DNA from: a virus
Direction: 5' to 3' (one strand)
Length of the DNA stretch: 64,000 nucleotides
IMG/VR virus record: IMGVR_UViG_3300012210_000006
Location: 1 to 64,000 of that record
This document shows positions 48,619 to 58,269 of the stretch, piece by piece. Numbering within the stretch: the stretch's first letter is position 1; the number at the start of each line of letters is the position of its first letter. The notes under the pieces are model-generated. The model did not search any database. It was not told where the DNA came from and worked only from the letters and a program-made list of their open reading frames with translations. Made by a program: the position numbers and the translations under genes.

Positions 48619-48906
48619 TTAATCCCCTCTTAAATACTCATGTTTCAATTGTTTATTACAAACTAAGCATGTATTTATTACATACAGTGACTTACTACTA
48701 TAAGAACCAGTATAATCTGAGTGTTCACTATATTCCCATTTCTCTTCCTTTTTTATATCCCAATGTTGGCACTTATTCATCCAAAATTGTTTTTCTTCAT
48801 ACAAAAGAGTTAAATCAGTCTTTGTTAAGGCAAGTTTTCCATTTTCATAATTTTTAATATTTGTTAGGACTTTGTTAAACTTTTCTACCCAAAATTCCTG
48901 TGTCAT
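48619..48906 (-). CDS. hypothetical 95-residue protein with CxxC
   Basis: A helical N-terminus (VEKFNKVLTNIKNYENGK), then aromatic and charged residues and a CLVC motif near the end. It overlaps the HerA-like gene by four bases. The function is unknown. Confidence 0.6.
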   Translation of the reverse strand: MTQEFWVEKFNKVLTNIKNYENGKLALTKTDLTLLYEEKQFWMNKCQHWDIKKEEKWEYSEHSDYTGSYSSKSLYVINTCLVCNKQLKHEYLRGD

Positions 48907-50279
48907 TGTAATTCTTCCCTCTCCTTAAATTGTTTAAATTCTTGGCGCAAGTTTGCTTTAATATCCTTAGATAAGATTTTCTTTAATAATTGCATCGGCT
49001 CAACAAATTCTTGAAGTTCTTTAACCTCATTTTGTAGTCTTTTTATATGTTCTATTGTTGCTTGAGCACGATAATTACTTCCTGAATTCATTTCCTTTTC
49101 GCAGATTTGTAATTCAAAAATACGATTCTGTAATAGTGTTGCGTCTTCTGTCATTGAATTAATTTTCTTTTGAAGAGTTGGAATTATCTTCTCCATTTCA
49201 TGCAGATATTTCGTTGGAACAACCGACATTCCTGATTCAGAATTTTCATCAACAATTTCCTTTTGAAACTCTTCGAGATTCAAGCTTTCAATCGTTTTGA
49301 AGTGGTTAATATTTACATCGTTAATTGTCCAAGTTGATTCCGTTTTTGGTTCATAAATATGATCCGTCAATTGTATACGTCCGTTCATATATATACAATC
49401 GCCTGGTTTCATTGCTTGTACTTTTGTTTGTACATCCGAAAGACCACAAATCTTCTCATAAATATCCATGTCATTCGGATATGTCACATAATGTAATAGA
49501 AAAATGTAACACTGTGTAAGAACATCCTTAACAAGAGAAGCAGGACGTTGTGACATAACACAAAGAGATATTTCTCTTTTTCTGCCACGTTTAGCAAGTT
49601 GAATAATCTGTTTTAAAAGAGGATCATCTTTTTGAATTCCTGCTCCTTGTGGGCACATTTCATGTGCTTCTTCGATGAAAATTCTGTGATAATGTTTATT
49701 CTCTGGCGTTGCTGCTTCAAAAATTCCCTGAAGATATGCCTTCACATATACACGCTTAACATCATCTTCAATTCCGGCGAGAAGAAGAACCACGTTCATC
49801 TTTTTAAGATATGCTTTTCTTCCCATCTCATAAAATTCGTTACTGTTCGATAATTTAATATCCAATTTAACGGAATCAAAGTTTGTCAAAGAAGCAGGAG
49901 ACATATCATCAATTTTTTTGGATACCGACTCCATAGTAATAGGCGGTCCGGCAATAATAACTTCACCAAGTGTTTTCAGGAAATGATATTCATTTTCAAT
50001 ATCAAGAATAGTAAATCCTAAATTAAGCCGAATATGCTCTTCCATGAAGCGGCGCGCCGAAGTCGATTTTCCACTGCCGGTCGAACCTAAAAGAGCGATT
50101 GACCTCCCATTAATCTCTAATGGATCAAGAACAATTGTAGGAGCAAGAATAATATGCTTAGTATTATGCTGTACAGGTTTTAGATTTACACCTAGAGTAA
50201 CAGAAGGAGGTACGCCAAAATTCATTGGTTTTAGATTAGGGCGCGGAGGAAGAGGAGGCAATCCTGGCAGTTCTGACAT
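48903..50279 (-). CDS. HerA/FtsK-like ATPase (DUF87)
   Basis: A 458-residue protein. After a Pro-rich N-terminus (ELPGLPPLPPRPNLK) comes an ATPase core with LLGSTGSGKSTSARRF (Walker A), TILDIENEYHF, RIFIEEAHEMCPQG (Walker B) and CVMSQRPASL. Residues about 345-458 are coiled coil. HerA-type motors move DNA in repair and end resection and work with nucleases; the RecB/Cas4-like protein of this arm is a possible partner. Confidence 0.88.
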   Translation of the reverse strand: MSELPGLPPLPPRPNLKPMNFGVPPSVTLGVNLKPVQHNTKHIILAPTIVLDPLEINGRSIALLGSTGSGKSTSARRFMEEHIRLNLGFTILDIENEYHFLKTLGEVIIAGPPITMESVSKKIDDMSPASLTNFDSVKLDIKLSNSNEFYEMGRKAYLKKMNVVLLLAGIEDDVKRVYVKAYLQGIFEAATPENKHYHRIFIEEAHEMCPQGAGIQKDDPLLKQIIQLAKRGRKREISLCVMSQRPASLVKDVLTQCYIFLLHYVTYPNDMDIYEKICGLSDVQTKVQAMKPGDCIYMNGRIQLTDHIYEPKTESTWTINDVNINHFKTIESLNLEEFQKEIVDENSESGMSVVPTKYLHEMEKIIPTLQKKINSMTEDATLLQNRIFELQICEKEMNSGSNYRAQATIEHIKRLQNEVKELQEFVEPMQLLKKILSKDIKANLRQEFKQFKEREELQ

Positions 50280-50419
50280 TATTCATCCTCTCCAAACCGT
50301 GAATCATAATAGCAATTTTCTTCAGAATCGAAAAGTTTATATTTTTTGTTAATAACTGGATTTTTTTCAACAGGAATTTGATTTTCAATATTGTTCAAAT
50401 CTGCTTCTACTCCGTACAT
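50279..50419 (-). CDS. hypothetical acidic 46-residue protein
   Basis: A short frame that overlaps the HerA-like start (TAATG). It is acidic near the C-terminus (YDSRFGEDE). No clear family. Confidence 0.5.
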   Translation of the reverse strand: MYGVEADLNNIENQIPVEKNPVINKKYKLFDSEENCYYDSRFGEDE

Positions 50420-50420
50420 T

Positions 50421-50936
50421 TTATTTTCTCCTGCGTTCCTGAATTTCGTGTGTTAGGTACCATGAAGCTTTTTTCAAATCTTCGATTGGAGCATTTTTTA
50501 ATGATTCTCTCCAAATATATTTAATACAGTTTCCTAATGCAAATCCGAAATGTTTAGAAATGTCAATGCATTCGATTGGTTTACTGCAATGAACACATCT
50601 GATTTTATCAGAGTTATAATGTTTGGGATTATTAACATTATCTGAAATTGTAATTTTAATGGGAATTTTTCGATTTAAATCTAATGGTGGATTAAAATTA
50701 GGGTTTCCAACTGCTGATCCGTCATTTTCGTAAAACCCGTTATATGGATCACCCTTAGCAAATCCGATTATTTGTTTCTCAGGAATAATGTGAGAAATTA
50801 ATTTTGAGTAATCGTGATAAACTTGATACCGTTTCCCTGGATTTATACATGAAATAATTACAGCATCTGTGCAATTACCCTTTTTAGGCCAATCTCTTAC
50901 TTGAACAAATTGATTACATTTATATTTATGATTCAT
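50421..50936 (-). CDS. DUF3310 domain protein
   Basis: A 171-residue protein. The C-terminal 80 residues (NNPKHYNSDKIRC, IECIDISKHFGFALGNCIKY, then DLKKASWYL) match DUF3310, a small helical domain common in phages and often called nucleotide-kinase-like without proof. Its usual core is interrupted by a CVHC pair. The N-terminal 90 residues are a beta region of unknown type. Confidence 0.85.
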   Translation of the reverse strand: MNHKYKCNQFVQVRDWPKKGNCTDAVIISCINPGKRYQVYHDYSKLISHIIPEKQIIGFAKGDPYNGFYENDGSAVGNPNFNPPLDLNRKIPIKITISDNVNNPKHYNSDKIRCVHCSKPIECIDISKHFGFALGNCIKYIWRESLKNAPIEDLKKASWYLTHEIQERRRK

Positions 50937-50938
50937 AA

Positions 50939-53557
50939 TTATCGACCTTTCAAAATTTCAAATTCTTTAATTTGTAAATTTGATGTTTGAGGATTCGAAT
51001 CAAAAGAAAGGCGAATTGTCCCCTTGCCTCCTCCGCGATTCTTGCCTAATATTCCAAGCATTCCATCTGATCGTTGTGTAAGCAGAAATACTGCATGAGC
51101 ATCCTGTGCAAATTTAATTGATGAAGCAAGATGTTCTACTGCTGGTAAATCTTCTTTTTGAGATTCTCGATTTAACTGTGCAAGAATTATGATTGGCACA
51201 TTCAAGGAGTCAGCGAGATTTTTAATATCTTGAGATGCTTCTGCGTATTCCTCATGTTTACCAAATTTTCCTCTATTGTGATATGGAGAAAGGTCAAGTA
51301 ATTGTATGTAATCAATTAAGATATAGTCAAGATTTCCCTGTGACTGTAAGATGCGCGCTTGCATCGCAATTTCCTTGACGGTGTTTTGTTCTGACATCCA
51401 TGTAATCCGTGATTTATTTATTTTTTCTGCCGAATTAATAACAAAATCTATTTGTTCTTGTGTTTCATAGCGCGAAGCTTTTATAAATGATTCCGGCATT
51501 CCAGAATCTATTGCGAGCAAACGGAAATTATTTTCGGTCGGTGTCATTTCCATACTCACGAGGAGGCCTCCGGCATGCGCCGCGCCGGGAAAATCGGCGA
51601 TAGATAGGGCATGTACCCAATTCATGCCTACAACGCTCTTGCCGACTCCCAAAAAGGCTCCTATAAGGTAGCAGCGCCCGCCTTGCAGGCCTCCTAGCAT
51701 AGAATTCATCCAGGCCCAAGCAGGCCCCAGGGAAAGCCCTGCAAGACCGTTTTCGGTGCCTGTCCGGCGCTCCATTTCCTCAATTGTTCTCCGAATCGCA
51801 ATAGCGGAGGAACAAATACGTTTTTCGTTTTTTACTTCTAGGGTACCTGTAATATCTTGGACAATTGTTGAAAGTGTTTCTTGTATTGGGGAAAGAGTAT
51901 CCTTAATTTGTAATTGTGATCGCGATAGAATATCTCTTGCTTGGCGACGAATTCCTTTTTCATAGATTTCTTGCGTGAATTTCTCAACATTATTTCTTTG
52001 TACTCCCTGTAATTTATTGATCGTATTAATAATTTCTTCGCCACATTTTTTATTCGATGCTTCAGTAATAAGCAATGCGATATTTACTTCAGCATATTCT
52101 GTGTATATTTCTTTCATTATTCGATATATTATTTTATATCTATTTAGAGAGAAGTCTCTTTCAGAAGTTTTTGAAAGGGTAATCCATGCCTTAGAATTTA
52201 ATGCAAGTTCTGCAAGGATTATCATCTCTGCTTGAATATTAACAAGAGACTGATCTCCTGTTTCAGTTATGTAATCTTCAATTGATTCTTTCGCTAGTTT
52301 TGTTATTCCAGAAAGAGATGCAATTCCTAATTCTCGATTAATAGACTTAATAGGATAAGCAAGTAGAAAAGGCTTAATATCATCCAAAAGGCGGAGTTTT
52401 GCCGAAGGAATTTCCAAATTAATATTAGTGAATCTTGTTTTATACCACAAAATGTAATCTAACGGGGGAATTGTTGAATCGCGCAAATCATTAATAAAAC
52501 GTTCGTGACCGTGTTTACGAATTGAATCTTCAGGTTCACTTTCGGTAATTAAGAACGAACAGGATATATCTGTGAATTCCGGGCACTTCCTAGCAAATTC
52601 AAACATCCCTTCTTGTCCGCCGTTATCATTGTCTAGGCATATAATTACTTTTCTGATCGAATGTTGTTGTAATACTTCAATTTGTTCCTTGGATATTTTC
52701 GTACCACAAAGACCAACAGCGGGGATTCCGTACTGTTGACACATCATTACATCGTGGAATCCCTCAACAATAACAAGAGGTAAATCAATATTTCTTAGAC
52801 GATTCCTTGCTTTAGCGAAAGCAAACAAACGACCAGATGATTCAAAAAGTTTTCCTTGACTTGAGGTTCCGATATACTTTGGTACATTCGCTTCTCTCGT
52901 ATCAGGTTGTCTTGCGAAAAATCCAAAAATTCTATCTGAAATTGTCCGTTGGGGGTAAAGAAGTCTTCCACCAAAAATTCTGGAATGATTGGATAATGTG
53001 GGTTCGATGAAATGTAAGACTTCCCCTGAACAATAATTTTGAGCAAATTGCATGGAAGGGCAATAACCAATGCAGAAGTCGTTAAGTGTTGTTTCGTTAA
53101 TTCCACGTTCAAGAAAAAATTTAAGTTCTTGTGGAGTATTGAGAAGCTGTTGGTGAAACATGTCGGACACTTGTCCAAGAATGTTATAGCCATTTTCTTT
53201 CTCCTGTTCTTCGCTAGAAAGTTCTCTCTGATATTTTGTAAGATCGAAATTAGTTAGTTCTGCGATAATTTCAATTGCCTCTATAAAATTGACATTATGA
53301 ATCTTCTCAATAAAAGCAAATAAATCTCCAGCTACGGAGCATGAAAAACATCCCCAACATCCAAGTGTTCCGTCTTTATATTTCTGATAAGGAGAAATCG
53401 TAAAAGACGGATTCGTATCGTGATGGAACGGACATAAAGTTAAGAACCGTTGACCTTGTTTTTTTACCTCTCCTGTATACTTTGATATTAACCCAACAAT
53501 ATCAACATGAGAGCGTAATGCAGTTTTTAATTCAACAAGATCATTGTATTTTTTCAT
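50939..53557 (-). CDS. primase-helicase fusion (DnaG/DnaB type)
   Basis: An 872-residue two-enzyme protein. The N-terminal CHC2 zinc domain (LCPFHHDTNPSF, LGCWGCFSC) and TOPRIM core (LVIVEGFHDVMM, KVIICLDNDNGG) prime synthesis. The C-terminal DnaB-type helicase has IGAFLGVGKSVVGMNWV (Walker A), YILIDYIQLLDL (Walker B) and AQLNRESQKED. One chain thus opens and primes the fork for DnaE, as in T7 gp4. A GC-rich patch covers 51530-51790 around the Walker A region. Confidence 0.95.
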   Translation of the reverse strand: MKKYNDLVELKTALRSHVDIVGLISKYTGEVKKQGQRFLTLCPFHHDTNPSFTISPYQKYKDGTLGCWGCFSCSVAGDLFAFIEKIHNVNFIEAIEIIAELTNFDLTKYQRELSSEEQEKENGYNILGQVSDMFHQQLLNTPQELKFFLERGINETTLNDFCIGYCPSMQFAQNYCSGEVLHFIEPTLSNHSRIFGGRLLYPQRTISDRIFGFFARQPDTREANVPKYIGTSSQGKLFESSGRLFAFAKARNRLRNIDLPLVIVEGFHDVMMCQQYGIPAVGLCGTKISKEQIEVLQQHSIRKVIICLDNDNGGQEGMFEFARKCPEFTDISCSFLITESEPEDSIRKHGHERFINDLRDSTIPPLDYILWYKTRFTNINLEIPSAKLRLLDDIKPFLLAYPIKSINRELGIASLSGITKLAKESIEDYITETGDQSLVNIQAEMIILAELALNSKAWITLSKTSERDFSLNRYKIIYRIMKEIYTEYAEVNIALLITEASNKKCGEEIINTINKLQGVQRNNVEKFTQEIYEKGIRRQARDILSRSQLQIKDTLSPIQETLSTIVQDITGTLEVKNEKRICSSAIAIRRTIEEMERRTGTENGLAGLSLGPAWAWMNSMLGGLQGGRCYLIGAFLGVGKSVVGMNWVHALSIADFPGAAHAGGLLVSMEMTPTENNFRLLAIDSGMPESFIKASRYETQEQIDFVINSAEKINKSRITWMSEQNTVKEIAMQARILQSQGNLDYILIDYIQLLDLSPYHNRGKFGKHEEYAEASQDIKNLADSLNVPIIILAQLNRESQKEDLPAVEHLASSIKFAQDAHAVFLLTQRSDGMLGILGKNRGGGKGTIRLSFDSNPQTSNLQIKEFEILKGR

Positions 53558-53739
53558 TTAATCTTACTTAAAATGTTCAAATTTTGCAGAAGAAACTGTG
53601 CATATTTCAAATGCAAATCGGCAGCAATTCTAGCAATGCGGGTAAGATATTCTTCATTACTTTCTGAAGAATTTCTAATTACAATTTTCTGAGAAGAAAT
53701 ATTAAGACATTCAACTGCAAGAGGATTATCTTCAATCAT
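53554..53739 (-). CDS. hypothetical 61-residue protein
   Basis: A helical protein (MIEDNPLAVECLNISSQKIV, then LTRIARIAADLHLKYAQFLL). It overlaps the primase-helicase start by four bases. An ATG at 53778 would overlap the upstream gene by 38 bases, so I prefer 53739. Confidence 0.5.
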   Translation of the reverse strand: MIEDNPLAVECLNISSQKIVIRNSSESNEEYLTRIARIAADLHLKYAQFLLQNLNILSKIK

Positions 53740-53740
53740 G

Positions 53741-53968
53741 TTACCACGGTTTCCCCTCTTTGTGCCATTTGTAAGCATTACGACCCTGAATAATAAAAAG
53801 AACTAAGCCAATAAGGATTAAACTCCATACGCCGTGCATAATTCCTACGGTCGTTGTAAAAAATTCAGCAATAAATGTCATAACCGGACCACGTAGTCGG
53901 TTATTCCCGGTTTGCCATATTCCGTAAAATAGAGGAAATGCAGATAATGACTGAAGAAGTAAATCCAT
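53741..53968 (-). CDS. small membrane protein
   Basis: A 75-residue protein with two hydrophobic segments (about residues 3-19 and 46-62, VWSLILIGLVLFIIQG) and a basic C-terminus. Possible inner membrane protein; a membrane anchor for replication or a superinfection factor are guesses. Start overlaps the preceding stop (TAATG). Confidence 0.6.
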   Translation of the reverse strand: MDLLLQSLSAFPLFYGIWQTGNNRLRGPVMTFIAEFFTTTVGIMHGVWSLILIGLVLFIIQGRNAYKWHKEGKPW

Positions 53969-54147
53969 TATTCTATTTCTCTCATTTTCATTTCAAGTGA
54001 AATTCCAACAGGTTTAATCTGTCCTAATTTTAGAACAGGATTTTCATTTATTTTTTCTTGAATTCGATCAGTTTGCTTGTTGGTTAAATCTTCAAGAATT
54101 TCTTTTTTGTTTTTCAAGTACTGTTGACTTGAACCACGTTTGTTCAT
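53968..54147 (-). CDS. hypothetical 59-residue helical protein
   Basis: A charged helical protein (MNKRGSSQQYLKNKKEILED). Overlaps its neighbours by a few bases on both sides, typical of real genes here. No family is recognised. Confidence 0.6.
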   Translation of the reverse strand: MNKRGSSQQYLKNKKEILEDLTNKQTDRIQEKINENPVLKLGQIKPVGISLEMKMREIE

Positions 54148-55592
54148 TTAAACTCCTTAAAATTAAAATATTTTTCATTTTTATAAATCGAAATCCGGCG
54201 TTTCGCATGATATGCTAATAACTCAACACTTGGCTTATAATCAGCAACCTCCGCATGATCCTTGCCAAGAGCAGGACGCAATGCTCTTCCGATGCGCTGA
54301 TATACCTTCACTGTTGATTTTCCACCACCTGCCAAATTGACACAATTGACCACAGGCAAATCTAGACCCTCGTCGGCGATTGTGGTCGCTATGAGATGTC
54401 TTAATTTTCCATTTCTTACATCGTTAAAAACTTTTTCACGATATTCAACAGAATCCGATCCACTAAGGAAGATAGTCTTAATAGAATTAGCATTATGTAA
54501 TTTCTCCAATACAACCCCGTGTTTAATCGCTGTTACAAGAGTAAGAATCGTTTTGCCATCTAGGAACCATTTCCGATTCACTTCGAGAACCTGTTGATGG
54601 AAATTTTCATTCTTAGAATAGTATGTTGAATTCAACGTTTGCCAATTCTCCTTTGGAGAACACATTTGCTTTGGTTCTGCTTGAGGATACACTGTCACAT
54701 GTGCGGGAACTAAATACCCCTGTTCGACAAGATCACTAATTCCGCAATCAAAGATTCGAGGACCTACTGCCGATTCAATTAATAAATCTGATCCGTCGTC
54801 TCTCCAATCTGTTGCAGTAAGTCCTAATCTATATCGTGCATTTTTGCATTTTTTCATAACTGCCGCAAATGTCTCTGCAATAATATGATGAAGTTCATCA
54901 ACAATAACAACATCTGCTGATTCTAATAGTTTAATTACTTCCTCTTTTTTTACATTTAATACTTCTTGTTTTTCTTCAGATTTGTTTTCATCTTTAATAT
55001 CAAGTGCGGCTGTTATTGTTTGCATCGTGCAAACGGTTATAATATTCGGTTCAAATATTCCTCCGCCACATACACCCACGATGTTATCAAAATGCAATAA
55101 CCCCTTTAATACTTCAGTAAATTGTTTCAGTAAGTCTATTCTATGGACAAGAATAACCGTACGTCGTTCCAATTGTGCAACAATGTGAGCAGCACATACC
55201 GTTTTGCCACCTCCTGTAGCAAGACGAATAATTCCACACTTATTGTGAATCGCTGATCGAACAGCCTCTTCTTGATATGGTCGTAATACTGTATTGACTT
55301 TCGTAGGCATAAAAAATTCACAAGGCGGGTCAATTCGATTATCTTTTATTGTATATTCTAATCCAAATTTATCCAGAATTGAGCAAACACGAAACAAAAG
55401 CCCTGTTGCAAATATTCTTGTACTTGGCGTAATCAGGTATTTCCTTTCTTGAACATGAGGATTAAATTTCTTTTTATGAAAAAAATCTGGATCGCGAAAC
55501 GAAAGTTCCTGATACAAGATTGTAAATATCTTCGTATCAATAACTCCTGTCAGTTTGGATTGCGTTGATCCAACGTCTATCGTAAGGCTCAT
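54144..55592 (-). CDS. superfamily 2 DNA helicase (UvsW-like)
   Basis: A 482-residue helicase. IIRLATGGGKTVCAAHI is motif I, VIVDELHH motif II, LGLTATDWR motif III and VYQRIGRALRP motif VI. The N-terminal 110 residues fit the accessory domain of UvsW/RadD-type enzymes. It likely remodels recombination and stalled-fork intermediates, beside RecA and RuvC in this arm. Confidence 0.92.
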   Translation of the reverse strand: MSLTIDVGSTQSKLTGVIDTKIFTILYQELSFRDPDFFHKKKFNPHVQERKYLITPSTRIFATGLLFRVCSILDKFGLEYTIKDNRIDPPCEFFMPTKVNTVLRPYQEEAVRSAIHNKCGIIRLATGGGKTVCAAHIVAQLERRTVILVHRIDLLKQFTEVLKGLLHFDNIVGVCGGGIFEPNIITVCTMQTITAALDIKDENKSEEKQEVLNVKKEEVIKLLESADVVIVDELHHIIAETFAAVMKKCKNARYRLGLTATDWRDDGSDLLIESAVGPRIFDCGISDLVEQGYLVPAHVTVYPQAEPKQMCSPKENWQTLNSTYYSKNENFHQQVLEVNRKWFLDGKTILTLVTAIKHGVVLEKLHNANSIKTIFLSGSDSVEYREKVFNDVRNGKLRHLIATTIADEGLDLPVVNCVNLAGGGKSTVKVYQRIGRALRPALGKDHAEVADYKPSVELLAYHAKRRISIYKNEKYFNFKEFK

Positions 55593-56146
55593 TTTGATAA
55601 CCTAAATTTGGTAATGCGATCAAGCCATTGATTCAACTCCTCTGTCCTATATGCATGTTTTGATTTATTACACATTTCACAGCAAGCGAAACAATTACCC
55701 ACAACATAACTGTCTTTATTATTTTCCCTGTCTATTCCGTTGTAAGTATATTCTCCATTGTATCCCTTACATTTCAGAATCTTCGACGGGATGATACCAC
55801 AATAATAACAATTCTGTTTGATTAAATCTTGAAAATACTCAATTGTTAAATCAAAATCTAGTTTCCTGATATTAGCATTATATTTGTAGTGGTAATATAA
55901 ATTATTTAATGTTGAAACACCGGGAGAAAGACTAACAGTTTCCTTGTGTAGACATCCACAACTCTTCGTTGTTCCTTGTCTAATGCTGCCAGAGTGATAG
56001 TCTTTAATTGTACCGCAATCACATTCACAGGTAAACCATGTCGTGTTGCATCTCCCTGTAAATTTATAAAATTGCTCGATAACAATTAGTCTGCCAAATC
56101 TTTGTCCAATGCACGAACCCATTAGTTGTCCACCAGATTTAATCAT
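55589..56146 (-). CDS. HNH endonuclease, homing type
   Basis: A 185-residue protein. The N-terminal zinc region (RFGRLIVIEQ, CECDCGTIKD, KSCGCLHKET) is typical of phage HNH homing enzymes. The C-terminal domain has CYYCG, the YNGIDRENNKDSYVVGNC core and CCEMCNKSK. Probably a free-standing selfish endonuclease. An ATG at 56122 is a possible alternative start. Confidence 0.9.
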   Translation of the reverse strand: MIKSGGQLMGSCIGQRFGRLIVIEQFYKFTGRCNTTWFTCECDCGTIKDYHSGSIRQGTTKSCGCLHKETVSLSPGVSTLNNLYYHYKYNANIRKLDFDLTIEYFQDLIKQNCYYCGIIPSKILKCKGYNGEYTYNGIDRENNKDSYVVGNCFACCEMCNKSKHAYRTEELNQWLDRITKFRLSK

Positions 56147-56504
56147 TTCTAGTTATCTCTTGGTATGCTGTTAATAGCCTTGAGACACATTCATATCTTT
56201 TACCACATGAAGAAACCGCAACCTCAATAAAATCTCTGGCCGCAATTCTGTGGGATTCCTTTCTGTCGCTTTCTAGGCGTAACCTGCCCCATAAGGTAAC
56301 TAAGAAAGAATGTTGATTGCTATAATAAGCCAGTAGCTTGATAATCCGATTAATGTTCTCTTTTGAAGGAACCTCATCTGGAATGTCCATAGATGGATTA
56401 TCTATGATATCCTGAATCTCGTCTAATAAGGCAATCGAACATGAATCCGCATATTCCAACACATTATTCACAGACAATAGTCCCCGTGCTTGTCGTGCGT
56501 TCAT
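56139..56504 (-). CDS. hypothetical 121-residue helical protein
   Basis: An all-helical protein (NNVLEYADSCSIALLDEIQD, then RIAARDFIEVAVSSCG). It overlaps the HNH gene by 8 bases. No family is recognised. Confidence 0.6.
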   Translation of the reverse strand: MNARQARGLLSVNNVLEYADSCSIALLDEIQDIIDNPSMDIPDEVPSKENINRIIKLLAYYSNQHSFLVTLWGRLRLESDRKESHRIAARDFIEVAVSSCGKRYECVSRLLTAYQEITRND

Positions 56505-56556
56505 TTTTAATCGTGGTACTCAATTTGTTTAAATGGACGTTGTACAATCTGAAACA

Positions 56557-57075
56557 TTATTTCTTTTCCTTCTTAGGTTTTTTAGCAGCTTTTGGTGCCG
56601 TAAGTTCAAATGTTTTTTCGATAATAGCCTCGCCGCATTTCGCTATTGCGAAAGCATCTCTTTCGTCCTGTGACGGTAACTCAACATTAAATTTCTTATA
56701 TATCGCTAAACTCATAAGGTCTTTAGTTTTTTCACCCTTAGAGATACCTAAAAACCGTCTTATTGTTGCGTTTGCTAATTTTGTAAATGGAATATCATGA
56801 TTGAATGATGTGCGTTCGATAATATATTCTACTTTCCCGGATTCTTCAACACCGTTACTAGCACAATATGCAATTCCCTCGTGAAATATAACATCAGGTT
56901 TATATTGTGTAAATACTTTATCTAATTCAATTTCAAGTTGAATTAACTGGTGTATTTTTTCGTCCTTTTTTGCATTTTTAAAAATCTCAATTTTCCAAGT
57001 TTTAAAATCCTTGAGATCATCTATAAAACACAAACCCATATTCGTTTTTCCAGGATCAATCCCTAAAATTTTCAT
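56557..57075 (-). CDS. ruvC: RuvC-like Holliday junction resolvase
   Basis: A 172-residue nuclease of the RNase H fold. MKILGIDPGKTNMGLCFIDD gives the first catalytic Asp, IFHEGIAYCA the Glu, and SQDERDAFAIAKCGEA the final Asp pair. It would cut four-way junctions before packaging. A Lys-rich C-terminus (KAAKKPKKEKK) follows. It overlaps the small gene upstream. Confidence 0.92.
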   Translation of the reverse strand: MKILGIDPGKTNMGLCFIDDLKDFKTWKIEIFKNAKKDEKIHQLIQLEIELDKVFTQYKPDVIFHEGIAYCASNGVEESGKVEYIIERTSFNHDIPFTKLANATIRRFLGISKGEKTKDLMSLAIYKKFNVELPSQDERDAFAIAKCGEAIIEKTFELTAPKAAKKPKKEKK

Positions 57076-57206
57076 AAAAGACTTACCAAATAATCTCCTA
57101 AATGAATATTATTTTCATAACACATATCTAGGATAAAATTTAAGGAATTTACATATTGTAAATCTGGTAAAAATTCTTCAATTTCGAAATCTCCATTATT
57201 AAACAT
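57072..57206 (-). CDS. hypothetical acidic 44-residue protein
   Basis: Sits between recA and ruvC and overlaps both by a few bases. Acidic helical protein (MFNNGDFEIEEFLPDLQYV). No family is recognised. Confidence 0.5.
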   Translation of the reverse strand: MFNNGDFEIEEFLPDLQYVNSLNFILDMCYENNIHLGDYLVSLL

Positions 57207-58269
57207 TTTTTAATCCATCCGCAAGACGATAAATTTCCTTTACAGCATCATTATTCTTACGAATCTCTTCTCGAAACTTATCAAATCCATTTTCACGAAT
57301 CTCTTCAACGCCGCCTTCACAAACAAACTGAAGAATATAGATATTACCCGTTGGCGTTTCCTTAAAACTATTTCCCTGTAACGCAAGGAAACTAAGCATA
57401 TCTGAAACCTTATCAAATCCGGTCTTATAGTCCAGATGTAAATGAATCGGTGCGCTTACAGAAATAATCTTTGATCGTTTCGCTTCAACTTTCAAATCAT
57501 GTGATAAGGGATTTTTGTCATCGTCTTTTTCATAATTCGTTGCTGTTACCCACGTTTTGGTGGTAGCGGCATACTTGAGAGTTTCGCCACCGCATCCGTA
57601 ACGAGGATCACCGAAGGACATGCCGGGCTTTAACCGCAATTGATTGATCCAGAATAAAGTAATTCCTCTACGCCCTGCGCTTGAAACAAGTCGGGGGAGC
57701 CACAAGCTCCCAACTCTTGCCAAAGCTGCCATACCCACGGTTTTGGTAGCAGAACCACCCCAGGAGTCATAGGTAATTGTATCAACCGTTTTGAGTCTAG
57801 GATTAAATTCCCATTCATTTTTATTTTCCTCGTACCCCATAAGGTTCATGGCAATAAGACAAGCTTCTTCAGCCGTTTCGGGTCGAATGATAATAAGACG
57901 ATCAGGGTCACAATTTACCCCGAGCATTTCAAAAAATGTAATATTTGCAGTATGTTCGAGATCAATAAGCGCATGAATAGAATTCGGATGTGCTCGCTGA
58001 TATGCACCCACGGATGCAAGAGCGATAGAGGTTTTTCCCGAGCCAGGCGCACCTTCAAGTACATGCAGTCTTCCTTTCGCCCATCCTCCGATTCCCAAGA
58101 TTTTATCCAATGAATAAAAACCAGAAGAGAATGTTTCGATATGTTTAATTGCTAAGGGATCAGGAACAGAAAGAGGAGAGGTTAATTTTGCAATCCTCTC
58201 TCTCATATTATCTGCAATATTATCGGAGAGAGCAGGCGCGCTCTCCCCTGTTTTCTTTGGCCTTGCCAT
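57199..58269 (-). CDS. recA: RecA/UvsX-type recombinase
   Basis: A 356-residue strand-exchange protein. LEGAPGSGKTSIALAS is Walker A, IHALIDLEHT carries the catalytic Glu region, and TLFWINQLRLKPG then GGETLKYAATTKTW match the DNA-binding loop and interface region of RecA. It would drive recombination and recombination-dependent replication. It follows the putative ssDNA-binding gene at one base, which fits a shared function. Confidence 0.93.
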   Translation of the reverse strand: MARPKKTGESAPALSDNIADNMRERIAKLTSPLSVPDPLAIKHIETFSSGFYSLDKILGIGGWAKGRLHVLEGAPGSGKTSIALASVGAYQRAHPNSIHALIDLEHTANITFFEMLGVNCDPDRLIIIRPETAEEACLIAMNLMGYEENKNEWEFNPRLKTVDTITYDSWGGSATKTVGMAALARVGSLWLPRLVSSAGRRGITLFWINQLRLKPGMSFGDPRYGCGGETLKYAATTKTWVTATNYEKDDDKNPLSHDLKVEAKRSKIISVSAPIHLHLDYKTGFDKVSDMLSFLALQGNSFKETPTGNIYILQFVCEGGVEEIRENGFDKFREEIRKNNDAVKEIYRLADGLKNV

